From Stereum hirsutum FP-91666 SS1 (taxonomy: Eukaryota > Basidiomycota > Agaricomycetes > Russulales > Stereaceae): a DNA stretch of 64,000 nt. The position numbers and the translations under genes are program-made. Below are positions 48,700 through 60,969 of this stretch, piece by piece; position 1 is the stretch's first letter; every line of letters begins with the position of its first letter. The notes below the pieces were generated by a model. It had not been told where the DNA came from and ran no database searches. It worked only from the letters and a program-made list of their open reading frames with translations. Location: assembly GCF_000264905.1 (NCBI RefSeq), contig NW_006763133.1, positions 914,681 through 978,680 on the forward strand. Direction: 5' to 3'.

Positions 48700-49139
48700 C
48701 ACCAGATAGTCTATCATCAATCTCATCCTACGACGCCCCGCCGGGGTCTGCACGTCGAAAGCGTCCCCGCTACCAGGCGCGGAGGGTACAATTTGTATCT
48801 CGCCGCCTTCGAACATAAAGGACGGCTGAAAACACCGCAATAAAGTCAGACGGAATAAGAATGAGGAAGAAACTATCGAAGACGGACCAAGGCAAAGCTT
48901 GACCTCGGCTGGCGGGAGAGGGCCATCTGGTATTCGGCTTCCGAGATGAGCTATAGCAACTACATATCAGCAGCTATGGATAAAGATAAACGGGGAAAAA
49001 CACGCACTGCTGCAGTCTCGTGGTTAGAAGGCGACGTGCGAGAATAAGGATGGAAACGTCGCACATAGGATTCACGGTAACGAGGAAATTTCATTTTGAA
49101 CCAAGAAAAGGACAAGAAAGACGGTGATGTGCCGTTCAT
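48700..49139 (-). CDS. Unrecognised small protein, copy 2 of a duplicated gene (3' end uncertain)
   Basis: Exons 49139-49008, 48950-48888 and 48825-48700 encode 107 residues in phase 0. They align with copy 1: MNGTSPSF..SWFK, YRESYVRRFHPYSRTSPS, LISEAEYQMALSRQPRSSF and PSFMFEGGEIQIVPSAPGSG, then AGRRRMRLMIDYL. Exons 2 and 3 have exactly the lengths of those in copy 1 (63 and 126 bases), while introns differ fully. The last exon of copy 1 has no clear counterpart downstream, so this copy may use another ending or be losing function. Confidence 0.6.
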
Positions 49140-50122
49140 GCAGCAATAAATGACATAAAAAGCTAGGTAAAACCCTCGGGTGAGGACTGTAAGGAAAGAC
49201 TGTGGAAGAGGGGTGAAGGAGAAGGGAGGGAAATAGGGTTGGGGGCTCGGGGTGCTTGGAGGACGCATTTTAATAACGGCGAGTTCGTCGTGGTTTCCGC
49301 TTCGCGATGACTGGTTGGGCGGAGACCTGGTGCATACCAGATACGGCTACTTCCTCACCCACGCACATACACCGTTATTTGACGATCGCTAACCCCCACT
49401 TGCTACATGACGCCCCGAATCCGTGGCTTGCGTTCCAAATAGCTATCCTTAGAGTGCGGCCTAGTCCTGCTCTACTGGGGAGATGAAGAGAATTGGATGG
49501 TGAGAACGCTCGTCTTTTCGAATCTGGGGTGGGGTGAATCGGGACTTACTTGCTGCCTTCGCTCTGGCATATGCCGAGGTTTGGCTGCTGGATGGTGGAC
49601 CATGAGAACGCAGGGTGCCGCCGTCGAGGATGAAACGCGCTATGAATAGCGAGGAACAGCTCAACAGCTGTATATTCTCCGTCGGAGGGTTCCTTGGATC
49701 TTGAACTTTATCAAAATGCGACGAGAACAATGGCGGGGGCGGCGGCGAGGACTGATGCATGGAAGGCCTCGAGAGAACCAACCAGCAGGCGTCCAGAACA
49801 CGAACGGTATCACAATGCGCCACCAGGGTTGATCAATCGTTGGCTTTATCCTGAACAAGGTGCCTGTTGTCCATCCACTTCTTGCTCATTTTGGACTTCT
49901 CTAGGTGAAGCTCGCAGGGAACAGACGACAACATCATTCATGACGTAGTATTTGAGCTTCGCGCGGCGGGTAAGCACCCTTGTCTGCCATTGAATCAGTT
50001 CGCCTTGGCCACAACATGGAGTTTGACTGCCTCGTCCGAAGCTACACGCTCAGGGCGTAGGTGCAGTCTGTCGAAACCCAACAGTCTGATTCTAGAGCGT
50101 CGCAGGTACGCAGCATCGCTCA

Positions 50123-50512
50123 TCACTGTGAAATAGAGCATTGACTGCCCCAATCAACGTCTGGGGGGTTGATTTGGACCCAAGCCATGTGGTGAGAAAG
50201 CGCCTCCAAGGCCATCGCAGAGCGACGATTTGTGGACAAATTTTCCGTCAAATCGAGATCTAGATTCTTTGCTGGGTCATCTAATGGCCTTGCCTGGAAG
50301 AGAGGTGCTGACGATTTCTCCAGGCCAACAAGGAGGTTTGCCATGGACGCCACGGTTGTTCTGGCGCCTAAATCGGATGCCACAATTGCGATCGCAGCAA
50401 TAATGTGGCCCACTCCCCAGACAAGCTCTCTCGACGATTTACGTAGCCAGAAACAACAATGTTGACTGACATCTTCCATGGACCTCCATGAATGGTAGAG
50501 GGGTGATGCCAC
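50123..50512 (-). CDS. Doubtful open reading frame, 129 codons
   Basis: A minus-strand frame from an ATG to a stop without interruption, containing a hydrophobic stretch GVGHIIAAIAIVASDLG and a hydrophilic C-terminal half. No splice evidence, no homologue in the window and no known motif. It may be a remnant or chance. Confidence 0.2.
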   Translation of the reverse strand: MASPLYHSWRSMEDVSQHCCFWLRKSSRELVWGVGHIIAAIAIVASDLGARTTVASMANLLVGLEKSSAPLFQARPLDDPAKNLDLDLTENLSTNRRSAMALEALSHHMAWVQINPPDVDWGSQCSISQ

Positions 50513-52472
50513 GCACTCAAAGAAAGCATGTTATCCTATGCTTCGGCTACTTGTCTCCTACACCTCCGGAACCCAGCACGGGCGAGAATACTACAGGTCC
50601 AAGCAAGACTGCATAAGTAAAGCCCGTGAGTTCATCCTAGTTAAGACGAGGTATATAGTGCGTCGTCAATGCTGTTTTGAGAGTTCTGCGACAGAACTCT
50701 GGGCTGGATCTGCCTATGCTTACGGTCTGACTGCTCCAGACGCACCGACCTCAAAGGCCCCTTCACTGCAATGAAGTGAAATGTAGGGTTCAGGTTCCCG
50801 TACCAACAGTGATAATGCATCTGGTCCGGCTAGGGATTATTGAAGATCTTGGACGACGGGGCATTTAAACCGTGGACATGGTGCCTACGCTATCGGAATC
50901 TTTTCCTGGATAGAGCGTTTTCCCTATTATTTGATGAACCACTCTTGGTGCATAAAAAAAGCACCATTACTATTGGAGAGATGATATTGTGACTGGGCTC
51001 ATGCATACTGTATCGAGGGCAATGGACCAGCCACGAGCGTCCAAAACAATTGAAGAGGTATCATCGCTCTCATCGCTCTTCGCAACCTAGCCAACACTGC
51101 TCTGGGTTAGAGCGTACGAAGGGATGGTACAGCGACGATGATTGAAATAATATATGTCCACGCCTTTGCATCGTCGTACAGCACGAGATACTATCCCGCA
51201 GAGCCCAAGGCATTCACCATGGCTCACGACATGACAGTCGTACGACCTCCTGCGGCCAGGAGGGGAATGCACAGAAGAAGACCTTGGCATACCATGATAG
51301 TAAAGAGAAAGACCGTGATGACTTCCCCTTCAACTCCTGGTCTGACTGATCCTTCCTGTTCCATCTTGCTCCATCGAATATAGCTCGTTGTATGAGGCAA
51401 TCGAAAGATCTAAATCAGTGCCTCCCATTCTGTCGCGGTGCGCTCTCCGGGTCAAGATTGTGCGTCAGAGAGACAAGAGAGAGGCGAGCGCGAGCGTCGG
51501 CGTCACAGTCTCATGTCGCGGTAAGGTGTGTATCTGTGTGTATGGTGCGCGTTGACTCCGCCGTTGAGGTGTGCCACGATTGGAAATTTGTCGCAGCTTG
51601 TCGCACTCCCCCGCCGCCACATGGGCTGCAGGTGGCGAGGCCAATTCCGACATTGCGCCTGTTCAGGCTGACGCTATGCATCTTCTCTTCGAAGAGTCAG
51701 TTTGGGATGACTCAATACTTGGCGGAACATTCGGTGCAATGGCGAAGAAATAATCTCCAGACGACATCCATTCTCGGCAGTTCCTTCAATTCCCTCAGGT
51801 GTGGCTGGTCCTTCTTTTCATGAGCATTTCCGACAGATTTTCGTTGCAGTTATCATCAGACTGCTTTGCACCACTAACTACCGGTGTCAAGACGATAATC
51901 CAAAGGATCCCTTTTGGTGCTCAACTGACGACGCGGCAAACCCTCTGGCAGAGCGCGGCTGTTGACTGGAGCTGAGACATCCTCAGGCTCGGGCTGTACA
52001 CAGTTTTTAGGCTGAATCGTACGCTCAGTAATTATTGCCTCACCGATCCTCGACATCGCGATATTCCGTCTATCCATAGTGCTCGGTAAAATGTGTACTT
52101 GTATGTTAAACCAAACAACTGTGACATCGGACATAACGAGCTTCTAGTCTCCAAGCTACCCTCAATTTCCCTTCTTCGAACCTATTTTCGACGGGTGAGA
52201 CCAGGTGAGACCTTCCGCGTCCACGTCACCTCGTCTTCCGTTTTGATCCGCGGAATAACACTAGGTTCGCCCTTCTACTGCTAAAAAAGTCGAACACTGA
52301 GACCAGCGCAGGTCGCGTCATGGTTTTCGGGCTTTTTTTTCGTACCTTTTTTTTTTCGCTCGGTTCGGAATGCTCACTTACTCCTTGCTATACACACACA
52401 GCCACAGCCCGTAACCCTCCTATTATCGTCGCGGGCATAATGGTCGGCCTGTCTTAGCGGACGATACGTTAG

Positions 52473-52480
52473 TATATAAC
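52473..52480 (+). promoter_or_regulatory. TATA box (TATATAAC)
   Basis: About 145 bases upstream of the ATG at 52625, followed by a C/T-rich initiator-like stretch and a C/A-rich leader. Confidence 0.5.
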
Positions 52481-52624
52481 TCAAGCAAAGTCCTCGTTCT
52501 TTCCTTACTTCTCAACCCCGCATTATCCAACCATCGTCAAGCGACTCACGAATCTCCACACCCACACTATCTCATATCAGCTCCCTTCCTCATATCAGCT
52601 CCCGCTTATCTCACCTTCCCCTCA

Positions 52625-53380
52625 ATGTCTACATCTCGCTTCGCCCGTCCTACATCTTCTGCGCGTCCTCAGGATAACCGCCGCATGGCTCAGTACTTGC
52701 CACAGCTAGGAGCTCTATCAATGGGACTTGGCCTTGGTCTCGACTTCGACAGCGACACACAATTCCACACTGCAGCCAGCGGTGCAGCTGCCCAATATCC
52801 ACAGTTCCGGTCTTTGCCTAGACAACTTCTCACTCAGGAAGAGGTGCTGGGATCGCAGTCGATGACATCCTCCCACTCAAATCACTTGGACGCACCCTTT
52901 ATCCAACAATGCGAATTCCCAGCTCCTTTCGGCGCTCCTCTCAAAATGCAAAGGACTCTCGCCAACCACGTCCCATATGGCTACGGCTCTGGTTCCGAAG
53001 AGGACGCTTCGACCATCGGAGACCTTGACATGCCGCATCCTCAGCGGACCGATTACTCTTCTTCCGATGTTATCGAACATTCACCTGTCCAGATGCGCAG
53101 GACAATGGCCACCCGACGGTCCCCCACCGAGCATGGCGCGGCTGCATATGGCTCTGACGATGAACTTCATCGGTCAGAACCCATGATGGCAGGACCTGTC
53201 GTTGGAATCGCTATTACGGACCCGAAATACCGTCATATAGCTATGTGGGCCGTTGAGGTGGAGAGATTGGCGAAACACACTGTTCCTGAAGAGTCGGACA
53301 CAGACAGCCTTCAGCCGACTGGGCCTCTGGCGAAGCCGTCTCAGGGTGGTTGGGTCAGGTGGACATGCTTGACGAGATAG
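52625..53380 (+). CDS. Unrecognised 251-residue protein
   Basis: Single exon from MSTSRFARPTSSARP to TGA/TAG-bounded end at 53380. The leader is typical of an expressed fungal gene and a TATA box is present. The protein is Ser/Asp/Gln-rich and mostly disordered. It carries two similar short motifs, LKMQRTLANHVPYGYGSGSE and VQMRRTMATRRSPTEHGAAA, each followed by an acidic stretch, which suggests an internal repeat. A short helix-like segment (YRHIAMWAVEVERLAKHTV) lies near the end. No signal peptide or known domain. The last 10 codons may differ if a 3' intron exists. Confidence 0.6.
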   Translation: MSTSRFARPTSSARPQDNRRMAQYLPQLGALSMGLGLGLDFDSDTQFHTAASGAAAQYPQFRSLPRQLLTQEEVLGSQSMTSSHSNHLDAPFIQQCEFPAPFGAPLKMQRTLANHVPYGYGSGSEEDASTIGDLDMPHPQRTDYSSSDVIEHSPVQMRRTMATRRSPTEHGAAAYGSDDELHRSEPMMAGPVVGIAITDPKYRHIAMWAVEVERLAKHTVPEESDTDSLQPTGPLAKPSQGGWVRWTCLTR

Positions 53381-54038
53381 TCAAGGATTAGACGATGTTT
53401 CGGGCAGCAGCGGACACATTGGACAGTTTGTGCAGAATGGTTTTGCACTCCGGCGCATTTTCTCGTTCACATCTTTCTGACTGTCATTGTATTTTTGTTG
53501 TACCACTTTATCATCATGTCTGCTCTGAACACGCCGTGTACTGTTCGTATAAATATATGGGCAACCTTTCCATTTCTGCAAACCACGTGAGACGACACTT
53601 TTTCATAGTCTGCCAGATCGGAGTGGCCCAAGAGGTTGTTGGCACAAGGTGGCGCGCGCGCACTTTAGCGCGCAAACCGCTATTTGCAAATCGCCGAGCC
53701 ACTTCTTCCGCAACTGCGTCTCCCCGCATTGTCTCCAGTTCCAACAAGCTTTGTTTTGTAACTCGCTTTCTATGCATTGCTGTATGTGAAACATCACCTC
53801 CCTCGGGAGCCCGGTTCCCCACATAAACATAGTCATCTATCTTCAACTCTTCCATCATCGACGTCAGACCCCCTCATGACCACACCAATGGTCTTCGGAT
53901 TGCGCCTATGTCGATTCATCCTTGGGCAATTCTCTCATACTAAGGACCTATAGATGTACTTTCGGGTATAAATAATCACTCTGTGTAGCATCCAACAGAA
54001 TCTCACCCTTGTCGTGCCAGCCAGACTTTTTGCCAAAG
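53381..54038. promoter_or_regulatory. Upstream region of the dihydroxyacetone kinase gene
   Basis: 658 bases. A TATA element (TATAAATA) at 53967-53974 lies 65 bases before the ATG. The rest shows no gene. Confidence 0.5.
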
Positions 54039-56320
54039 ATGTCGGACAAGCACGTCTTCAACTCCTCCGAGGGCCTTGTTCTCAAGTCACTTCGAGGTGC
54101 AGTTGCACTCGACCCAGCTTTACGTCTGTAAGCCCTCAACGATCATTTGATCTGCTCTCAAGTTATAGTCGCTTATACCATCATGCCTCTCTATCATCTT
54201 CCGTGTCGACTGCTGGGTGCATACTATTCAGCCACGCCCCGTCCAAGACCGTCTACATAGCTTCCCCTCCACCGAACGACCGTGTGGCCCTCATCGCAGG
54301 AGGTGGAGCGGGACATGAACCCGCCCATGTATCCTACACCGGTTCCGGAATGCTCGCTGCCTCCGTCTCGGGCGATATTTTCGCCAGCCCCAGCGCGAAA
54401 CAGATCCTCATCGCCATCGAGCTCGCGCTTCTCACCTCTGTCCCCGGCGCTCTCGACCAAGGGACTGATCTTTGGACTAAGAAAGACCTGAAGCAGGTCC
54501 TCCTAATCATCAACAACTATACTGGCGACCGTCTCAACTTTGGCCTCGCACTCACTCGCGCACGTTCCCTATACCCACACCTCGCTATCGATTCCGTTGT
54601 CGTGGCAGATGACGTATCGCTTCTCAAGTCTCAATCAGGATCGTTGGTTGGTCCGAGAGGATTGGCTGGGAATATATTGGTCTGTAAAGTTTTGGGAGCG
54701 TATGTGCAGACGGGAGCGCAGTTAGGCGACGTGAAGAGGATGGGAGATGCTATTGTCGGGGCATTACGCAGTGTAGGGGTAGGGCTGGAGCATTGTCATG
54801 TTCCTGGGAGGAAGAGGGAGGGTTCTGCGGAAGAGGGAGACGCAGAGACGCAGGTTGGCGAGAAGGGAGGAAGGTGTGAGGTCGGGATGGGGCTGCACAA
54901 CGAGCCAGGTGTAAGGAGGGGTATGTTCGGAAGCGCCGAGGGGCTCGTGGGCGAGATGCTCGATCTAATCTTGACTTCCGGACTGAGCGAGAAAGGGACT
55001 GAAGCCGAGGTTGAAGAGGAAGCAGAGGAATTTGTGAGAATCGGGAAGACGGCGGAGGAGACAGATGAGGTGGTTTTGTTCATCAATAACTTGGGAGGAA
55101 TGTCCCAGCTTGAGATGGGCGCCTTGGTAGAGGATGCAGTCATGCAGCTTCGTATGTTTTGCCCGCTCCATTTTGATGGTCAATCGCTAGGTTCGCTTAC
55201 TACGTTCAAATTTTCGTGGGCAGGTGCAATCAATATCCATCCTAAACGTATCTACTCTTCATCATATATGACCTCTCTCAACGCACCTGGGTTCTCCGTA
55301 TCCCTCCTTAACGTCTCTCTTACTCGCCGCACCCTCTCCGCCACCAGTCAAATTGATCAACTCATCGAAAACATCGACGTCCTTGCCCTTCTCGACGCTC
55401 CAACCACCGCTCATTCTTGGCTCGGAACCCGATCATGGCCCATCGCCTCCATCCGTTCTTATGAGAGAGAAGAGGCCGAGGCTGATCGCCTGCTTCGCTA
55501 TTTGAACCGTGGCAGTGAGGATGGCAATGGTACCCTCACCGGAGATCGAGAAAGCACGACCTATTGGCGTGATGCAGACATATCCGTGAGTGTAGTGGAG
55601 AGTGGTATCAGGGGTGCTTGTGAGAAAGTATTGGAGTGTGAGGGCGAGATGACGAGGTTCGATACAGTTGTGGGAGATGGTGATTGTGGCGAGACATTCG
55701 CGAAGGGTGCGCGAGGTACGTCACAGGCTTACAACTCGGTGAATGTCAAGATATACTGATGTTTGTGGCTATTCTTTGCAGCGGTACTTCAAGCACTCGA
55801 CAGCGGAGATCTAGACATCAAGACACTGGACCCACCAGCCCTGATGTGTCGTCTCGGAGAAATCTTAGAGGACAATATGGGCGGAACGATTGGTGCAATC
55901 CTCGCGATCTTCTTCACCTCCCTCTCCACATCCGTCCCCAGCGTGCCCTCCCAGCCTTGGCATACGTCTCCTTCCCAGGCCCTTTCGTCACTATCTGCAC
56001 ACACCCCGGCCAAACCCGGCGATCGAACTCTCGTGGACGCTCTTAAGCCATTCTGCAATCATCTTGTAGTTGGCGGCGAGGATGGTGCGGGCGCGAGGTC
56101 CATGGATGTCGCCGTAAAGAACGCGAGAGATGGGGCAGAAAGCACGAGAGGGATGAAGGCGAAACTGGGGAGGGCTGTGTATGTCGGTGATGGTGGAAAT
56201 GGCGATGCGAGCGCGGCGAAAGCAGGTTCGGAAGATGGACTGCCCCCCGATCCGGGAGCTTGGGGTGTGGCGGCGGTTGTGGAGGGATTGTGGGAGGGGA
56301 TGAAGAAGGGAGCCTCTTAG
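54039..56320 (+). CDS. DAK1: Dihydroxyacetone kinase
   Basis: Exons 54039-54127, 54232-55151, 55224-55715 and 55782-56320 give 679 residues. The enzyme phosphorylates dihydroxyacetone (and glyceraldehyde) with ATP, feeding glycerol or methanol-type carbon into glycolysis and detoxifying DHA. The DhaK domain starts SDKHVFNSSEGLVLKSLRGA and contains IAGGGAGHEPAH and the substrate-binding histidine in EVGMGLHNEPG (about residue 250). The DhaL domain has the ADP/Mg site VVGDGDCGETFAKGA. Family members are usually near 590 residues. The extra length here is a charged insert before the active-site His (RKREGSAEEGDAETQVGEKG) and a Glu-rich one after it. Intron 55152-55223 (72 bases) is a multiple of three. 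Confidence 0.95.
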
Positions 56321-57012
56321 AGCATTTTGAACTTGTATCTTACTGGCCGAGAAGAAGGATTGTCTGCGTACGTGTAACTCCATCTGATTCATCTATGTTT
56401 TGCTGGATACTTTTGTGGATCACGTCGAATGCTGCTGTCCCCACGTTATACATCCTCTGCCCGGTTAACTCCTCCCCATTCAATACCAAGACTGGGGACT
56501 ACTCGTACCCTTCGTCCTCGGAGGACTCAGCCGCCTTATGTCTTCGTATTCGAACCGGCTGCCGAGCTCTCTGGTGATCATTACGAGTACTTGGTGCGGA
56601 AACAGGGCGGAACACTGGCTACGGCCGGCTCAGTTCGTCGGAGTCTAGCGATATGAGACGGCCAGAAACGTATTGATGAATTACTAAGTACGCGGGGGAC
56701 AGACAATTATACAGATGTAAGGAGTGTGTGTACCAGAGCAAAGAGAAAGCAGAAGATACAAGGAGTGTGCGCATGATTGGAGAGAGATGAAACCGATACA
56801 GTGAGTGTGTGCGAGGTGGGGGATATGAGATACAATGAGTGTGTCGGCTATGTCAGCTGTCGTGCGTGTCCATACGCCTACCAGAGGCTTGGCAAGATAC
56901 ACAAGAATGAATGAACCCGAGAAAACAACATTGGAAAAAGTTGATAGGGAAAGAGAAAATTGGCGGCCAGCGTCCTTCGTGAAGCCCTCGAGGGAGTCAA
57001 CCCAGTCGATGC
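56321..57012. other. Intergenic region, convergent 3' ends
   Basis: 692 bases between convergent stop codons. Around 56700-56840 there are loose GAGTGTGTG-like repeats. No gene seen. Confidence 0.4.
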
Positions 57013-57892
57013 CTAGATGGTGTCGTCCATGTTGACAAACTTCCGCTCCATGTTGTACAGCTCCCGGCATTGGTTGGGATTGGGATCGATACTATCCCCA
57101 ATCGTGGGACAAGTGTCGCACTCGTGCAAGATGGCGTCCGTGAAGTCGACGATGAACAGCTTCGGGCCTTTCATGACGAAGTGACGGAAATCGCTTTTGA
57201 GATGCCTGTGCATGACACCGGCCTGGTGCAGCTTATACGTCGCGACCATGATGAGACGACTAGGCAGAATTGGAAACATAACTGGTCAGGCTATGACCTA
57301 GGAAAGGAAAATGGAAGTAAACATACACAAATTCCTCCTGATCCTCAATGTAAAGCTGGGAACCATCGCAGTACTCGGTGACCAAACACGAGACTTCGCC
57401 GAGGTTCTTGTCTTCTGCTGTGTAGAACCCATAGAACACCGGTACCACCTCGTCCTGGAGCGCTGCAAGATGGGTATCGTAGAAACGACCTTCTTTCTCT
57501 AAGGCTTTGGATTCCTCGGGTCCATGGCCGACCTTGACGCAGACAATGATAGGTCGATTATCGTAGCGAGGCGGGTCAATCTGCACGAGCTCACCGCGGA
57601 AGACGCGAAACAAAGTCTGAGATTCGTGCGGAGAGCGGCAAGGCGTTTCTGGGAAAAAGTGACGTGCAGCGGGACAGTGGCCTGTGATCGCTTCGCAAAG
57701 TGTGATCTGCGTGAGACTTGGGCGGAAGGGGTAGGTGTCGCCAACGAGAGTGCGGGTCGATGAGCCGGGGAAATGGATCTGAAGACGACTGCTACCTTGA
57801 CTGGCGGATCTAGTCAAAGTCCTAGGCCTAGCGTGGTCGACGTTCACAGAGATGTTCAACGGGGAGAGAAGCATTTTTGACAGAGGACACAA
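57013..57892 (-). CDS. Small protein-kinase-like protein with altered catalytic motifs
   Basis: Exons 57892-57327 and 57259-57013, 270 residues. The first exon has a basic Ser/Thr-rich start, then a kinase-like N-lobe: the ATP-anchoring lysine would be K120 in PIIVCVKVGHG. The second exon carries the catalytic-loop region GVMHRHLKSDFRHFVMKG and KLFIVDFTDA. In a canonical kinase these would be HRDLK-x-x-N and DFG; here they read HRHLK-x-x-F and DFT. The catalytic Asp and the Mg-binding Asn are absent, so the protein is probably a pseudokinase or a diverged small kinase of the type expanded in agaricomycetes. The acceptor at 57260 was chosen because the next one upstream gives a frameshift. Confidence 0.75.
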
Positions 57893-58915
57893 AAGAGGGA
57901 TGTGGAAGATATAGATAATGCTGAAGCTATCGAAGCTGGGCGTGTGGGCGTTCTATGGCAGACAAACGTCCAGAGCAGGGCGCGTTATATACCGCTCCGT
58001 AAGCGCTGCCGTAAGGGGAGAGATAAACAAAGATCGTCGGTTAGTAATGGGATCTAGACGATGTGACACGGCAGAAACGTGAACGATTGTGCCCTCAATT
58101 TGTTGGCATTTCAAATGTTAGTCCGTAGGGTACAGAAGTTGCGTAAAAAAGAAGAAAATGTATTTAGGCTTGGTGCTAGCGGTCGTATGGAGGCCAGAAT
58201 CGAAGCTCTGTGGAAGCCCAAAGCGTCCAGTCCTTTGAGAGCAGCAAATCCGGTGCCGGTTCCGAGTTGTGCCCGTCGGGAATTTACTTGGATCTATCAC
58301 AAGATAGGCAGGGTCCTTGTGTTTTGCTAGAAAGAGTGACTGCACAATAATATCAAGAGGTCACCAAGAACATTTGGAAGAATCTATCGCCGGCGCTAGA
58401 GTCTGCTAGAGTCGAAAAGGTCAAAAAGAGGAATGTTGAAAGAAATCAACGTAACGTTTAATTGACACCGCCCGGCGCGCTCCGCCGCTTGCCAACCAAG
58501 GCCGACCGGTCCGAGCGCCGGCCGCTTCGGCCTGGGCTCCATTTCGCCTGGACAACTCCAGGAACTCGAGCCTTCAACTCATTCACAAATACCCGGGTAC
58601 CATCACCGAAGTACTGAAGCTCTCACTTGAACTATGCGGCATCCAGGATCCCCTTCGTGCATCTGTCTGCTCTGTTTATATGGCAAATCTTGGTGTAGTT
58701 GGCCGCCGTGGAGTAACAGAACTTCGATGAGAGCTTTCGGCTCCGACAGGCTACATGCAGCGACTCAGATGGTATCTCAGGCTTCGAGTCAAAACACCCT
58801 ATGCCTTTAAAACCCGCTGTCGTCTAGCCTTGAAGACAGACTCTAACCAAGTGGACACCATCATCTAAGATATCGCTCGCTTCTCCAGTCCTCCCCCTCT
58901 GAGCTGCTAAGCATC
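57893..58915. promoter_or_regulatory. Divergent promoter region
   Basis: About 1 kb between divergent genes. A minus-strand TATA box (TATATAAC, 57984-57991) lies about 95 bases upstream of the kinase-like ATG. A GC-rich patch at 58470-58545 separates the two sides. Confidence 0.45.
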
Positions 58916-60214
58916 ATGTCAGCTAATACTACAGGCGACTTTCACGCTCTCGTGGTAGGCGCATCTGGTCTCGCAGGTTGGGCCGTCGTCGACCAACTGA
59001 TGCGACACTATCCTGAAGAGGGCGTCTTTAGCAAGGTCACAGCCTTGACTAACCGCCCGCTCGATGTGGCCAAATCGTTTTGGCCTCAACCCGTCCTCGG
59101 TCGACCAGAACTTCAGCTAGCGTCAGGCGTGAATCTCCTCGAGGGCTCTGCAGAGGATGTGGCGGAACTGCTGAGGACTAAGGTCAAGAATACCGAAAGC
59201 ATCACACACGTCTTTCATTTTGGTTTGTGATCCCTTAGTTTCTCTATTTTTTTTCAAGACTAATTTTGGCATGCGACGACAGCGAACAAGGTCATGGCTG
59301 ATCCTCTCGAGGACGTCAAAGTCAGCGTCGGGATGCTCGAGCGGATCGTAGGCGCTGTCGCACTCCTCTCACCAAATCTCATGTTCGTCGCATTTCCCGG
59401 CGGTCAGATGGGCTACGGGATATACCAGCCCGGTGGAACCTATAAATCTCCGTATCATGAAGCTCTTCCCCGAGTGCCACCTCCTTTGGGCGACGGGATC
59501 CCCTACTACGCCATGCGTGACAAATTGGACGAGATGATGGCAGGAAAGAAGTGGACGTGGTGCGAAGTCTGTCCGGATGCAATCGTAAGTCTCTCGGTTT
59601 TCTTTTCTTTCCGACATATCTTGTATTTTCTCACGCCGGAGGCCGAACAGATTGGTTTCGCTCCGAACGGCTCTGCCCTAAGCCTTGCAGGGCATTGGGC
59701 CACCTGGCTCTCGACATATCGTCTCGTAAACGGAAGGGGTGCTCGCGTTCACTTCCCCGGTACGATGAAAGCCTACAACGCACTATTCAACGATGCCTCG
59801 TCATCACTCATTGCACGTCAAACCATCTGGGCCTCTCTGCACCCTCTGAAATCCTCCCGCCAACTCTTCAACGTCGCCGACTCCGCTTCACCGTCGTCAT
59901 GGCGAGACCGCTGGCCGCGCGTTGCAGCGTACTTTGGCTTGGAAGGGGTGGGGCCCGCGGACGAGCCGGAAAAGGAGCTGAAGCCAGGGGAGTACGTGAT
60001 GAAGTACAAGTCAGTGCTGGAGGAGATGGGGTTTGGAGGTAGCCAAATATTTGTTCCAGAGTGGTTGGATGGGTATGGATTTGCGCTCGACTTCGACAGG
60101 GCATTGTCGCTGAACAAAATCCGCGAGGCGGGGTTTATGGAAGAAGGTGAGGAGAGCTGGACGAAGGCATTTGACATGTTCAGAGAGGCGGGAATGATCC
60201 CTAGACTGGACTAA
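58916..60214 (+). CDS. PRISE-like NAD(P)-dependent reductase (short-chain dehydrogenase fold)
   Basis: Exons 58916-59222, 59283-59584 and 59651-60214 give 390 residues. The Rossmann start is HALVVGASGLAGWAVVDQL with the G-x-S-G-L-x-G nucleotide loop. Later landmarks are THVFHFANKV, FVAFPGGQMGYGIYQPGG, IPYYAMRDKLDEMMAGKKW and WCEVCPDAIIGFAPNGSALS. This order and length match the PRISE group (progesterone 5-beta-reductase / iridoid synthase-like) of extended SDRs, which reduce activated C=C bonds with NADPH. The fungal substrate cannot be told from sequence. The first two introns are short and canonical. Confidence 0.85.
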
Positions 60215-60969
60215 GAGCTGTGTGGTTACTATGGTGCAATGGGCCGAAAGTACTAGACATTCATATTGATTAGTGTCGATCGTGTTGCGTCTTTCTCGAT
60301 AGCGTGAGGTCTTACGAATGGTATGGATGATATTGACAATGAGTAGTTGGAGGGGTCAGGGACGTGCAATCTAGCACCCTTTTCTCGTATTTGGGAAGGC
60401 CAGATGCTCCGTACATCCTTCGAGTCTCGGCTTGAGTGAGTGGCGTCATGATAGATGTGGCAACGCACGGACATCAGGATCCTCAGCGCACCTCTCTTCG
60501 ATGCCCACGTTCAACGGAGACACAGGTTCACAGAATAGCACATCAAACATGGAAGCAACATATGTTATGTGATATTAAGATTACACGAGCTTGCAGGGAC
60601 CATATGCCCACAAAGCGTCAAGCAGCAATACCAAGGACCAGAAACAGAGAACCTAGGCTACAAATGATCGGACCAATAGAAAGGCCCGATACAATGAGAA
60701 AGTAGTGATACAGTAAGTGAAGCAAAGCAGGGGGGGTGGGATAGTAAGGATGAAGTACAACTACTGATATATTCGATACCGTGCCAATTGAGTCTAGAAG
60801 TCCGCGTGTTGGGTGGTGAGTCCGTGAGGTGATTAGTCCCGAATTGTATGATTATAGGAATGTAGAGATGGTTTGTCGTGGCAAGAGTCATCATCGAGAG
60901 ACGTTGCGTAGGCGTTATACGTTGCAAACGTTTCAGAAAACAAGTCGTAAATCACCATCACCAGACCGC
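60215..60969. other. Intergenic region, convergent 3' ends
   Basis: 755 AT-richer bases between convergent stop codons; no gene seen. Confidence 0.4.

Larger units (their letters stand above)
49140..52624. other. Gene-poor region
   Basis: 3.5 kb. The first 500 bases are the other half of the segmental duplication. A minus-strand frame at 50123-50512 is listed separately. Elsewhere only short open frames are seen. Confidence 0.4.
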
